NCBI GenBank assembly: GCA_965248765.1
Contig: CBDFKF010000004.1
Span: 1,860,001-1,924,000 of the forward strand
Direction: 5' to 3'
DNA from: CBDFKF01 sp965248765
GTDB lineage: Bacteria; Pseudomonadota; Alphaproteobacteria; VGEJ01
DNA length: 64,000 bases
Shown piece after piece: positions 15,718 through 25,131 of this stretch. Position numbers and translations under genes: made by a program. How positions within the stretch are numbered: the first letter of the stretch is position 1; every line of letters begins with the position of its first letter. Below the pieces are notes generated by a model. That model made no database searches. It saw only the letters and a list, made by a program, of their open reading frames with translations, and was not told the origin of the DNA.

Positions 15718-16881
15718 ATGCGCCTGAGCCGCACGCTGGCAGTCCTTGGGCCCGCGATCCTCCTGGCGGGCTGCTCCTTTGCCACCGATTCGCTGTGGCC
15801 ATCGCTGACCGGGGACGACCCCGCCCGCGGCGAGACCATCGACATCGCGCCGGCCGACGTCGAGTTCGCTGACGATCCGATGATGATGCCGGTGGAGCCA
15901 CCGGCGCTCGGTACCACCACCTTCGAGCCGACCCAGGTGACCCAGGCGACGCCGACGGGCACGTTCGTCGGCGGCAAGGTCGAGCAGATCCGCCGTGAGC
16001 TCGGCTCGTTGCAGTCGCTAATCGTCAGCCGCAACGGCGAGCTCCAGCAGATCCGCAACGTCGCCGCCCAGAATTCCCAGCGCTATCACGGCACCGTCGC
16101 GGCGATTACGACGCGGCTGCAGATGGGGACGACCCCGGGCAACCCAGTGCTGGTGCAGCAGTGGAATGCCGCCCAGGTCGAGCTTTACCGCATCAGCCTC
16201 GACATCACAGCGATGAACGCACTCACCAACAGGGTGGCTAGCGATTCGGGGATGGCGGCCTTCCTGCTGGAAAGCGCGCGGGCCGCCTACGGCCTGTCCG
16301 GTGCCATCGACGAGGATCATCGCCAGCTCGCCATCCTTGAGGACGAGACCAACCGCACGGTCGTGCAGATCGATCGCCTGCTCAACGAGCTGACCGAGGA
16401 TGTGAACCGCCAGACCACGTACGTCGGCAACGAGCGAGCGACCTTGACGACGCTGTCGCTGGCCATCCATAACGGCGAGATCTTCGGCCCGAGCCTTGCC
16501 AATCGGGCCTTCGCGAGCGCCGCGCCGATTGCCAGCCGCGCACCCGAGAGCGGCGGCCGATCGAGCTTCGCCATCGCCAACCGACGGCCACTGGTGGTGA
16601 TCCGCTTCGACCGGCCCGACCCGCCGTTCGAGCAGGCGCTGTACAACGCGGTATCGCGGGCGCTAGAGCGGCGGCCTGAGGCAATGTTCGACCTCGTCGC
16701 CATCACCGCGGCGCGCGGGAGCGCGGGGCAAGCCGCGCTCACAGGCTCGAAAGCCAAGAAGTATGCGGGCGATGTGCTGCGCTCACTCACTCAGATGGGT
16801 CTGCCGGCCAGCCGGGTCACGCTCTCGGCGGCGACCAGCGCCGAGGCGGTCGCACCGGAGGTGCACCTCTACGTACGCTAG
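15718..16881 (+). CDS. Predicted outer-membrane lipoprotein, unknown
   Basis: 387 residues from ATG 15718, giving a lipoprotein signal MRLSRTLAVLGPAILLAGC with the lipobox LAGC. A proline-rich linker follows, then a helical region with VEQIRRELGSLQSLIVSRNG near residue 100. The C-terminal 110 residues (RPLVVIRFDRPDPPFEQ ... AKKYAGDVLRSLTQMGLP ... SRVTLSAATS) have the beta-alpha pattern of OmpA-like peptidoglycan-binding domains, with residues suggesting a degenerate version. It stands alone between tRNA-Arg and the adenylate cyclase. A cell-envelope role is inferred. Confidence 0.7.
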   Translation: MRLSRTLAVLGPAILLAGCSFATDSLWPSLTGDDPARGETIDIAPADVEFADDPMMMPVEPPALGTTTFEPTQVTQATPTGTFVGGKVEQIRRELGSLQSLIVSRNGELQQIRNVAAQNSQRYHGTVAAITTRLQMGTTPGNPVLVQQWNAAQVELYRISLDITAMNALTNRVASDSGMAAFLLESARAAYGLSGAIDEDHRQLAILEDETNRTVVQIDRLLNELTEDVNRQTTYVGNERATLTTLSLAIHNGEIFGPSLANRAFASAAPIASRAPESGGRSSFAIANRRPLVVIRFDRPDPPFEQALYNAVSRALERRPEAMFDLVAITAARGSAGQAALTGSKAKKYAGDVLRSLTQMGLPASRVTLSAATSAEAVAPEVHLYVR

Positions 16882-17016
16882 TCGGCCCGTCCGCGGGAAG
16901 GACGGCGCATTCACGAAATTCGGCCCTCGATACGCCTTGCGTTGATCACGCTGAGGCACCAACTCTCAAGGGTGTCCCGCCCCCACCCCGGCTGGGCCTG
17001 AGGGAAGAAGGCTTCC

Positions 17017-18778
17017 ATGGACCAACACGTCGTCGAACGTAAGCTCGCGGCGATCTTGAGCGCCGATGTGGCCGCCTACAGCCGCCTTATGGGCGACGAT
17101 GAGGAAGCGACCCTGCGGGCGCTGCATTCGTGCCGCGCCCTGTTCTACCGTTTTGTCGGCGAGGGGCGCGGACGAGTGTTCGGCGGCGCCGGCGACAGCG
17201 TGCTCGCCGAGTTCCCGAGCGTGGTCGACGCGGTGGAGTGCGCGGGCAACGTCCAGCATGCCATTGCCGAGCGTAACCGCGATATCCCCGAGGACCGCCG
17301 CATGCGTTACCGCATCGGCCTCAACCTCGGCGACGTCATGGTCGACGGCGACAATCTGTTCGGCGATGGAATCAACGTTGCGGCCCGGGTGCAGACGCTC
17401 GCTGATCCCGGCGGCTTCTGCATTTCGGGCTCGGTTTATGACCAGATAAAGAACAAGCTGGACCTAACGCTTGAGGATATCGGCGCCCAGGAAGTCAAGA
17501 ACATCAGTGAGCCTGTCCGGGTTTATCGTGTGCGACTCGGCGACGAGAGGCGCCGGAGAACGCACCGTCGTTAGCCGGTGCTCTGGCGGGAGAAACGCTG
17601 CCGAGTAAGCCTTCCATCGCGGTGCTGCCATTCGAGAACCTCGGCGGCGACGATGAAGAGGGCTTCGCCGACGGGCTGACCGAGGACGTCATCACCGAGC
17701 TCTCGCGCTTCCAGGAGTTCCTGGTCAGCGCCCGCAACTCGGTCTTCACCTACAAGGGCAAGCCCGCCAAGGTGCAGCAGGTGAGCCGCGACCTCAACGT
17801 ACGCTATGTGCTCGAGGGCAGCGTGCGCACCTCCCGTAACCGCGTCCGGTCTCGGCCCAGCTTATCGAAGCCGGCGGCGGGCACCACCTGTGGGCGGAGC
17901 GCTTCGACCGCGATCTCGACGACATCTTCGCGGTGCAGGATGAGCTCACACAGCGCATCGTCGGGCAGATCGCCAGGAAGCTCGAGGAAAATGAGCGGCG
18001 GCGGTCGCGCGACGCGGTAGAGACAGAGAATCTCCAGGCCTATGACCTCGTCTTGAATGGGCGCGAGCTGTGGTTGCGTTTCACCCCTGAGACCAATCTC
18101 AAGGCGCGCGAGCTGTACCAACAGGCGGCCGAGCTCGACCCGCACTATGCCCGCGCCTACGCCGGTATCGCCTGGACCTACCTCATGGAGACTGGCGAGA
18201 AGTGGTCCGAGGATCGCGAGGCGTCGCGGGCCGAGGCGCTCTCGTATGCGCGGCGCGCGGTTAGCACCGATCCGTCCTCACACTCGAACTATCTCACCCT
18301 CGGCCAGGTCTATCTGTGGGGCGGCGAGCACGACCGCGCGATCGAGGCATTCGAGCGGGGCATCGCGCTCAATGCCAACGACGCTGATGGCTATGCGTTC
18401 CTGGCGATGGCCGCGATCATGAGCGGCGATGGGCCGCGCGCGCACGAGCTGTTGGACAAGGCGCTGACCATCAACCCGACGCCACTAGACTGGCAGCGCA
18501 GCCAGTACGTGATGGCCCACTTCGCTTGCCACGACTACGAGGCGGCGGTGGCGACCATGAAGGCGCTCGACAATCCGCCCATGACCGCCTACCGCTGGGT
18601 CATTTCCGCGCTCGGCCACCTTGGCCGCATCGACGAGGCCAAGCCCTACGTCGAGAAGTACGTCCAACGCTACGAGGACTTCACGATCCGCAGCCATGCC
18701 AGCACGCAGCACTTCAAGCATGCCGAGGACCGCGAGCACTACCTCGAGGGGTTGCGCAAGGCCGGCATGCCGGAATAA
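17017..18778 (+). pseudogene. Class III adenylate/guanylate cyclase with TPR domain, two frameshifts
   Basis: Three consecutive frames make one protein. Frame 1 (17017 to about 17545) is the cyclase catalytic domain: LAAILSADVAAYSRLMG with the metal-binding Asp, GDSVLAEF, and GDGINVAARVQ. After LGDE the homology jumps to the frame reading EAPENAPSLAGALAGE and KPSIAVLPFENLGGDDEE. Near 17850 a missing G (CGCGTCCGGTCTCG) shifts it again to QLIEAGGGHHLWAERFDRD and the TPR region (LDPHYARAYAGIAWTYL, ALNANDADGYAFLA) ending at 18778. The intact family makes cAMP under control of the TPR part. As written, only the isolated catalytic domain would be made. Confidence 0.75.
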
Positions 18779-18793
18779 GCCGGCCCGATCAGC

Positions 18794-19810
18794 TCAGCGT
18801 CCCGCGCTGAGCTGGTCCCCGTACAGCTCGCGATAGCTCGGCATATCGCCAAGGCTCTCGGCCTCGACAACGGCGCGCCCGATCGCCCGCGCGACGCAGT
18901 CCGCGGCGATCATGCCAAGCCGGCCGAGTGCGCGCGGCGCAATTGGCTCGGATGCCTCCAGTGTGCCGGTGGCGATCACAAACATCGTATCGCCATCGAA
19001 GGGAGTGTGGGCTGGCCGGATCGCGCGGGCGAGCCCGTCCTGGGCCATCATGGCGATCCGCGTCGCTTCGGCCTTGGTCAACTGGGCGTTGGTCGCGACC
19101 ACGCCGATGGTGGTCTGTCCGCCGATCGCGGCATCGAAGGCGAACTCCTGATCGACCACGCCGGTCGCCGGCAGCGGCTGTCCCCCAAGCTCGTTTGCCA
19201 GCTCGAGCGGCCATGCCCACAACGTGCCCGTGCCCGGCATCGTGACGCTGCCGAAGGCATTGGCGGCCACCAGCGCACCGACCTGAAGACCGTGATCGTC
19301 CTCCGCCGAGACACTCCCCAAGCCACCCTTGAGCGCGCCGGCCCGCGCGCCAAAACCGGCGCCGGCCGTGCCGAGAGTGAAATCCGCGCCGGCTTCTTCG
19401 CAGGCACGGCGGGCAAGATCGGGATAAGGCGAGTGCGCGCCCCATTCCTTGTCGCCGCCGTTCAACAGGTCGAACAGGATAGCGCCGGGCACGATCGGCA
19501 CCCGCGCCGGGCCAACGGCGAAGCCGCGGCCGCGCTCGGCGAGCCACGCCACGGCGCCAGCGCCGGCCTCCAGCCCGAAGGCCGAGCCGCCGCTCAGGAC
19601 AACCGCGTCGATCCGCTCGACCAGGCAGGTCGGATTGAGGAGATCGATATCGCGCGTGCCCGGCGCCCCGCCGCGCACATCGACGGCCCCGACCATCCGC
19701 TCCGCACAGAGCACCACGGTCGTACCGGTGCGCACCTTTTGGTCCTCGGCATTGCCGACGAGAATGCCGTCGACATCGGTGATCAGGTTGCGCGGGCCCG
19801 GTCGGATCAT
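18794..19810 (-). CDS. P1 family (S58, DmpA-like) peptidase
   Basis: 338 residues starting at ATG 19810 (MIRPGPRNLITDVDGILVGN). Family marks are TGTTVVLCAE, GGAPGTRDIDLL, DAVVLSGGSAFGLEAG, TLGTAGAGFGARAGALKGG, and GQTTIGVVATNAQLTKAE, where the autocatalytic nucleophile (Thr) lies. S58 enzymes are self-processing N-terminal-nucleophile aminopeptidases or amidases with varied substrates. The start overlaps the stop of the upstream ion-channel gene as ATGA, so they are translationally coupled. Confidence 0.88.
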   Translation of the reverse strand: MIRPGPRNLITDVDGILVGNAEDQKVRTGTTVVLCAERMVGAVDVRGGAPGTRDIDLLNPTCLVERIDAVVLSGGSAFGLEAGAGAVAWLAERGRGFAVGPARVPIVPGAILFDLLNGGDKEWGAHSPYPDLARRACEEAGADFTLGTAGAGFGARAGALKGGLGSVSAEDDHGLQVGALVAANAFGSVTMPGTGTLWAWPLELANELGGQPLPATGVVDQEFAFDAAIGGQTTIGVVATNAQLTKAEATRIAMMAQDGLARAIRPAHTPFDGDTMFVIATGTLEASEPIAPRALGRLGMIAADCVARAIGRAVVEAESLGDMPSYRELYGDQLSAGR

Positions 19811-20298
19811 CGAGCGCCCGCGATCTCGCCCGGCTCGTTTTCGTCGGCGCCGGAACGCGCGCGCCCGTGCAGATCCCAAAAACGAGTCATGGCAAGGTAG
19901 GTGAACGAGGCTGTCCACCCGATCAGGATCAAGCCGTTCAACGCTTCGACCCCGGCAATCAGGCGTATCGGCCCGTGCGGCCATACATCGCCAAGCCCTA
20001 GCGAGGTATAGGTCACGGTCGAGAAATAGACGTACTCCATGAAGTCGCCTTTGACATCCTTGCCCGCCAGAAAACCGAGATCGAAACGGTCGGCTACGAC
20101 TGCGTAGACGATTCCATAGAGCCAGATCTCGATCGTATGCGCGACAAAGGCGCCGCCAATCACCACGGCGATCCGCAACCTCGGGGCGATGGTAAGACGC
20201 GGCAGGGCGTCGGACACCAATCGCAGTCCCTCGTAGTGGATCATCACCGTCGCCAATACCAACAGAACGGAAAGTACCGCTGCCGCCACCACCACCAT
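19807..20298 (-). CDS. Two-span ion channel family protein
   Basis: 163 residues from ATG 20298, with GGAGAGA just upstream. Hydrophobic segments lie at the N-terminus (MVVVAAAVLSVLLVLATVM), near residue 55 (IAVVIGGAFVAHTIEIWLYG), and near residue 130 (LNGLILIGWTASFTYLAM). Between the last two sits a pore loop FSTVTYTSLGLGDVWP, a K+-channel-like filter with GLGD in place of GYGD. The end overlaps the P1 peptidase start by four bases. It is divergent from gamma-glutamyltransferase 68 bases away. The ion selectivity cannot be told from sequence. Confidence 0.8.
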   Translation of the reverse strand: MVVVAAAVLSVLLVLATVMIHYEGLRLVSDALPRLTIAPRLRIAVVIGGAFVAHTIEIWLYGIVYAVVADRFDLGFLAGKDVKGDFMEYVYFSTVTYTSLGLGDVWPHGPIRLIAGVEALNGLILIGWTASFTYLAMTRFWDLHGRARSGADENEPGEIAGAR

Positions 20299-20366
20299 TC
20301 TCTCCACGAAGTTGCCGAGTGGCCCGTCATAGGCGAAAACAGAGCCTTGCGGCAAACTGCCGGGTG

Positions 20367-22178
20367 ATGACCATGACGAGAATGAATTACGTAGCCCTGA
20401 CCGTGCGGGCATGGGTCCCGCGGGCGTGCGCGTGCCTCGCCGCTCTGCTCCTGTGCCTCGCCGTGTTCGCGCCGCGGCCCGCGGTAGCTGCCGATGCGCG
20501 CGCCGCGCCGGAGGCTGCGACAGCCACCTCCACTGCCACCGACCGCAAGCCGACGCGCGCCAATACTCGGATGGTGGTCTCTGCGAATCCCCACGCATCC
20601 CGGGCCGGCATCGCCATCCTCAGGCGCGGCGGCGCGGCGATCGATGCCGCCATTGCCATGCAGATGGTCCTGAACGTCGTCGAGCCGCAATCCTCGGGCA
20701 TCGGCGGCGGCGCCTTCCTGCTGCACTACGCGCGGGCAGGTGGTGCGATCACCGCCTACGACGGGCGCGAAACCGCGCCGGCCGCGGCCTCGCCCGATAT
20801 GTTTCTCGACGCGGGCGGTGCGCCCCTGCCGTTCTTCGAGGCCGTCGTCGGTGGTCTCGCCGTCGGTGCCCCCGGCCTCCTGCGCATGCTTGAGCTCGCC
20901 CACCGCGAACATGGCCGTCTGCCGTGGCGCGAGCTGTTCGCGTCAGCGATCCGGCTCGCGCGCGACGGATTTGCCGTATCGCCCCGGCTGCACGCCCTGA
21001 TCGCGCGCGATCCCTACCTCGGCACGTTCCCCCAGACGACAGCGTACTTCTACGGTGCGGACGGCGCGCCCCGGCCGATCGGCTTTAGTCTGCGCAACCC
21101 GGCCCTCGCCGCGACCCTGGAGCTGATCGCGCGCCATGGCGCGGAATCCTTCTATACCGGAGCCCTCGCCGCCGACATCGCCGCCGCGGTGCAGATTGCC
21201 GATCCCCAGCCGGGACGGCTCACGGCGGCCGACCTGGCAGACTACCGCGCGGTGCGGCGCGAGGCGCTGTGCCGCCCTTATCGCGCGTGGCGGGTGTGTA
21301 CGATGCCACCACCCACCTCAGGCGGGGTCACAACCCTCCAGATCCTCGGGATCCTCGAATTCTTCGGACCAGCTAGCCACCGTCCCGGCTCTGTCGATGC
21401 CGTGCATCTCGTCGCCGAGGCAAGCCGGCTCGCGTATGCCGATCGCGGCCGCTACCTCGCCGATCCCGACTTCATCGAGGTTCCGGTGGGCGGCCTTCTC
21501 GATCGCGACTATCTCGCGCGCCGGGCCGCCGTCATCCGCTTGGATCGCACCATGGGCCCTGCCTCGTCCGGCACCCCCGGCCGTCGCCAAGGCGCGCTCG
21601 GTGCGCCGCCGACGCGGCCTGAGCGCCCGTCGACGAGCCATTTGAGCGTCGTGGACGGCGAGGGCAACGCCGTCTCCATGACCTCGAGCATCGAGAACGC
21701 GTTCGGCTCACGCCTGATGGTGCGAGGGTTCCTCCTCAACAACCAGCTCACCGACTTTTCGTTCGTTCCCGACCAAGACGGCGCACCCATCGCCAACCGC
21801 GCCGCCCCTGGCAAGCGCCCGCGCAGCTCGATGGCGCCGACGCTGGTCTTCGACAGCGACGGCGGCCTCGTCATGGCGATCGGCTCGCCGGGCGGCAGCG
21901 CCATCATCGGCTATGTCGCCAAGACAATCATCGCGGTTCTCGATTGGCGCCTCGATATTCAGGCCGCCATCGACCTTCCCCATCACATCAACCTCAACAG
22001 CCCGATCTTTCTCGAGGCCGGCACGGCGCTTGAAGAGCTTGCCGAAGCGCTGCAGGCCCGCGGCCACGACGTGGTGATTCGCCCGCTCAACAGCGGGCTC
22101 CACGGAATCACGATCGGGCGTGATGGGTTAGCCGGCGGCGCCGATCCGCGCCGTGAGGGCATCGCCCTCGGTGACTAG
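20367..22178 (+). CDS. ggt: Gamma-glutamyltransferase
   Basis: 603 residues, exported: basic N-terminus and hydrophobic core CACLAALLLCLAVFAP, with cleavage probably after AVAA. It cleaves the gamma-glutamyl bond of glutathione and transfers the group to amino acids or water in the periplasm. The proenzyme self-processes at Thr423 (codon at 21633) in PSTSHLSVVDGEGNAVSMT, giving large and small subunits. Other family blocks are VVEPQSSGIGGGAFLL, YDGRETAP, PPPTSGGVTTLQILGILE and MAIGSPGGSAIIGYV. The start at 20367 is the first ATG giving a normal signal peptide; an ATG two codons later is an alternative. Confidence 0.9.
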   Translation: MTMTRMNYVALTVRAWVPRACACLAALLLCLAVFAPRPAVAADARAAPEAATATSTATDRKPTRANTRMVVSANPHASRAGIAILRRGGAAIDAAIAMQMVLNVVEPQSSGIGGGAFLLHYARAGGAITAYDGRETAPAAASPDMFLDAGGAPLPFFEAVVGGLAVGAPGLLRMLELAHREHGRLPWRELFASAIRLARDGFAVSPRLHALIARDPYLGTFPQTTAYFYGADGAPRPIGFSLRNPALAATLELIARHGAESFYTGALAADIAAAVQIADPQPGRLTAADLADYRAVRREALCRPYRAWRVCTMPPPTSGGVTTLQILGILEFFGPASHRPGSVDAVHLVAEASRLAYADRGRYLADPDFIEVPVGGLLDRDYLARRAAVIRLDRTMGPASSGTPGRRQGALGAPPTRPERPSTSHLSVVDGEGNAVSMTSSIENAFGSRLMVRGFLLNNQLTDFSFVPDQDGAPIANRAAPGKRPRSSMAPTLVFDSDGGLVMAIGSPGGSAIIGYVAKTIIAVLDWRLDIQAAIDLPHHINLNSPIFLEAGTALEELAEALQARGHDVVIRPLNSGLHGITIGRDGLAGGADPRREGIALGD

Positions 22179-22187
22179 CGGCCAGCG

Positions 22188-22644
22188 CTATTGGCCGACG
22201 ATATCGCCCTGCATTGAGCCGATCAGCGTCAGCAGCTCGTTCTTCTCGGTCTCCGGCACGTTGAACTGGTCGAGCGTTGCTGAAAGGTGGCCACCGGTCG
22301 CATTAAACTGCTCGTTCGTGATGTTCATGCCCTTGTGGGAGGCGACCATATCGCGGCCGCTATAGGTGCATGGCCCGCCGGTCGCCTCGCAGATCTGCTC
22401 GGCCAGCAGCATCTTGAATTTGTCGAGGTCCGTGTTGGCATCGGCGAAGGTGAAGTTGAGAGTATCGGTCCGCCGCGACCCGGTTCGTGAATTCGGCCAC
22501 CACTGCCTCGATCGCGGGCTGGCCGCCGAGCCGATCGTACAGGCTCTTCTCGGCCATCATCTTGTCATCGCCGCTCGCGCAGGCCGCGAGGCCCAATGCC
22601 ACTGCAAGGACTATCGCCGCCTTGATTACACGTCCCTGAAACAT
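22188..22644 (-). pseudogene. Lipoprotein-type group 1 truncated haemoglobin, one frameshift
   Basis: Starts at ATG 22644 (MFQGRVIKAAIVLAVALGLAAC, lipobox LAAC) with GGGGAGAAAC before it. The globin begins SLYDRLGGQPAIEAVVAEF. Near 22467, after NRVAAD, the conserved sequence moves to another frame: TLNFTFADANTDLDKFKML, CEATGGPCTYSGRDM, SHKGMNITNEQFNATGGHL (with the proximal His), ending at 22188. Joined, the protein is about 150 residues. The domain binds haem and O2 or NO. The frame break near a C/G-rich stretch leaves the written gene without its haem pocket. Confidence 0.75.
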
Positions 22645-22663
22645 GCGTTTCTCCCCGGTCCCT

Positions 22664-23251
22664 TTAGTGGCCGAACGCTTCGGCCGGCACCACCGCAAAG
22701 CCACCGCCAGATGGTGTCGCCCAGTGGAGCTGCAGGGCGGCGCTGCCCTTCTTCTCGAAATAGAGGACGCGGATGGGATACCAGCCGGGCTCACCGGCCG
22801 CGACCGTGCCCTGATCGCTGAACCGCGTCTTGTGCGGCCGATCGTCCTTCAGCAGCCGCTTGCCGCCGATCTCGACTTGGACGCCGTCGTTCGACAGCAC
22901 CTTAAACTTGTAGGTCCCCGCCTCTGAAAGGAGGATCGCGCCGGTAATCTCGGCCCCAACAAGATCGTCGCGCGTGCTGGTCAACACCGTGCCATTGCTA
23001 TCGGCATAATCGAGGCTCGGCAGTGGCGGCCCTGCCTTGCCCTTCTTGTAGTTCATCCAATCGCGCAGCTCGCGCAGCCGATCAAACTTCCGTGAGAAGT
23101 ACTTCACGACAAGGCCGGGCGTCATCTGGGCATCCATCGCGGCGACCGGCCTCACGCCGCTGACGCTGTCGGCGTATCCCGCATCCGCGCACATCAATCC
23201 CGCAGCAATGATGCCAATCGCGAGGCCTGGCGCGAAAAAACGCAATCCCAT
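22664..23251 (-). CDS. Secreted PA14-domain protein
   Basis: 195 residues from ATG 23251, with GGGAGGAAG upstream. A signal peptide (FAPGLAIGIIAAGLMCADAGYA) is followed by a PA14-like beta-barrel: PGLVVKYFSRKFDRLRE, DLVGAEITGAILLSEAGTY, FKVLSNDGVQVEIGGKRLL, and YPIRVLYFEKKGSAALQLHW. PA14 domains bind carbohydrates or other ligands in secreted proteins. It lies 19 bases before the haemoglobin gene and is probably co-transcribed with it. Confidence 0.72.
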   Translation of the reverse strand: MGLRFFAPGLAIGIIAAGLMCADAGYADSVSGVRPVAAMDAQMTPGLVVKYFSRKFDRLRELRDWMNYKKGKAGPPLPSLDYADSNGTVLTSTRDDLVGAEITGAILLSEAGTYKFKVLSNDGVQVEIGGKRLLKDDRPHKTRFSDQGTVAAGEPGWYPIRVLYFEKKGSAALQLHWATPSGGGFAVVPAEAFGH

Positions 23252-23358
23252 CGTCGGCTTCCTCCCTCGGCCCGGCGCATCCCCCCGGTCGCGATCGATA
23301 GTTCCACTTCGCCCCGGCCAAGACAATCCTGAATCGGCCGACATCTCGGTGGTGGGCG

Positions 23359-23658
23359 TCAGCCGCCGAGCGGCGGCGCTTCCGGCGGGCGGCGCTCGTT
23401 GGTCTTGCCCATCGCTTCGGGGACGGCGTAGCAATCAACGTCGCCAAGCGTGTTGAAGCAATAGACCGGGTCGGCCTCGGGCGGCTCCTCGATCTCTTCG
23501 CACAGTGCGCCTTCGCCTCGGAGGACACGGGGAACGGAGCATTCCTGGGCGGTCACCGCCTCGGCCGCGTCCTCAAAGATTGTCACCGCCGCGGTGCCGC
23601 ATCCACTCAGCAAGCCGATCAAGGCGATCGGCAAAATTAGGCGCACGAACAACGACAT
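23359..23658 (-). CDS. Small lipoprotein, unknown
   Basis: 99 residues: signal MSLFVRLILPIALIGLLSGC with lipobox LSGC, then an acidic, cysteine-containing domain (CSVPRVLRGEGALCEE and YCFNTLGDVDCYAVPE) ending in a proline-rich tail. The four mature cysteines could form two disulfides. No family recognised. It is downstream of the histidine kinase gene on the same strand, 50 bases away. Confidence 0.65.
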   Translation of the reverse strand: MSLFVRLILPIALIGLLSGCGTAAVTIFEDAAEAVTAQECSVPRVLRGEGALCEEIEEPPEADPVYCFNTLGDVDCYAVPEAMGKTNERRPPEAPPLGG

Positions 23659-23707
23659 AGAGGAATTCTCTCATTACTTAGTGAAGATGTCGAGCGGGCG
23701 ACCGCCG

Positions 23708-25121
23708 TCATGCGGTCGGGAGTTTGAGGCGGAACGTCGCGCCGGCGTCATCGCTCTTGGCCAACACGATTTCGCCGCCGTTGGCGCGCATCAGCTCCCT
23801 GGCGATGGAAAGCCCAAGCCCGGCGCCTCCCGATCGTGCCCCGCCGGCAAAGGGCTCGAACAGGTGTTCGCGCGCCGCCGCTGCCAACCCGGGCCCGTCG
23901 TCGGCAACTTCCATGATCACCGCGTCATCGCCACGCTCGGCGCTGACCGCAATGCGGCCGCGCGCGGTGGGACCACGCTCGCCGATCGCGTCGACCGCAT
24001 TGCGCGCGAGGTTCAGAAAAACCCGGTAGAGCTGGTCGCGGTCGGCGTGCACGATCAGACCGTTGGCGATGAAGTTGTCCCAGGCGATGGGTCCTTCGCG
24101 CGTCAAGCCGAGTGAGGCTCCGACGTCGTCGACGATATCGCGCAACTGCAGGTCGTCGAGCACCGGCGCTGGCTCTTCGAGCTTGCCGAATCGCAGCGTC
24201 TGCGTGCACAGGTCAACCGCGCGATCAATGGCCTTGAACACGATCGGGGTGACACGGCGTACTTCGGGATCCTCGCTCTCCGCCAAGCGGTCTGACATCA
24301 GCTGGGCCGTCGACAGAATATTGCGCAGGTCGTGATTGATCTTGCTGACCGCGGTACCGAGCGCGGCGAGCCGGGTCTTCTGGCGCAACGAGGTCCGCAG
24401 ATCCTCCTGCATGGCAGCGAGCTCACGGCTGGCAACGCCGATCTCATCGGCCCGCTGCGAGCGCGCCATGATATGGCGCTGGTCCTCGGGTGCCTTGCGA
24501 AACCCAACCATGCTCTGGGTAATCCGGCCCATGGGCCGGACCATCAGGAAATGAAGGCTCAGGTAGACCAGCCCGGCGGTGATCACCGAGATAACGAGCG
24601 AGAGGCCGAGAATGCGCGCCGAGAAGGCGTACATGGCCGACTGCATCGGCCGTTCCTTCATGATGATGTCGACCAACGTGCCGGGCTCGTACACAGTGGG
24701 GCCGATCACACGGATGATCCGGTCGCTCGGCGCAAGCAGTGTCTCGAAGGCCTCGAGCATGAGAACGAACGGGTTGCGTTCTACCGGCGAGATGACCCCG
24801 AGGTCATACACCCCGTCGACTCTGGGCGGCGTGCTGTCACCCAAGACCAGCATGCGCGCTTCCTCGCGCTTTAGAACGACCGCGCTCACTTGCGCCTGGC
24901 TCAGGAGGCGGCGTTCGAGTTCGGGGCTGATCATGTGATCGGGTGATGCCTCCAACGAGAGCGTCGTCAGATGCGAGGCGGCGATTCGTTCCTCGAGGTA
25001 GGTGAGCCGAAAGCGGGCGATCGACGGCACGTAGATCAGTACCTCGGCGATCATCGCGAACACGATCGTGAGCCCGAGCAGGCGCACCGAAAGGCTGGTC
25101 ATCGTGGACGGGAGGCGCATA
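23708..25121 (-). CDS. Membrane sensor histidine kinase
   Basis: 470 residues from ATG 25121. First membrane span near the N-terminus (LLGLTIVFAMIAEVLIYVP), a periplasmic sensor domain of about 150 residues, second span ILGLSLVISVITAGLVYLSL, a HAMP-like linker (VRPMGRITQSMVGF), then the kinase core. Visible are the H box VSKINHDLRNILSTAQ, N box FLNLARNAVDAIG, G1 VADDGPGLA and G2 GGAGLGLSIARELM. No response-regulator gene is next to it. The upstream oxidoreductase gene ends ten bases before its start, so the two form an operon, and the signal sensed may be redox-related (inference). Confidence 0.88.
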
Positions 25122-25131
25122 GCCGTCCCAA

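Noticed and set aside
19007..19900. Plus-strand 297-residue frame
   Set aside because: Antisense to the P1 peptidase; no ribosome-binding site or family match.
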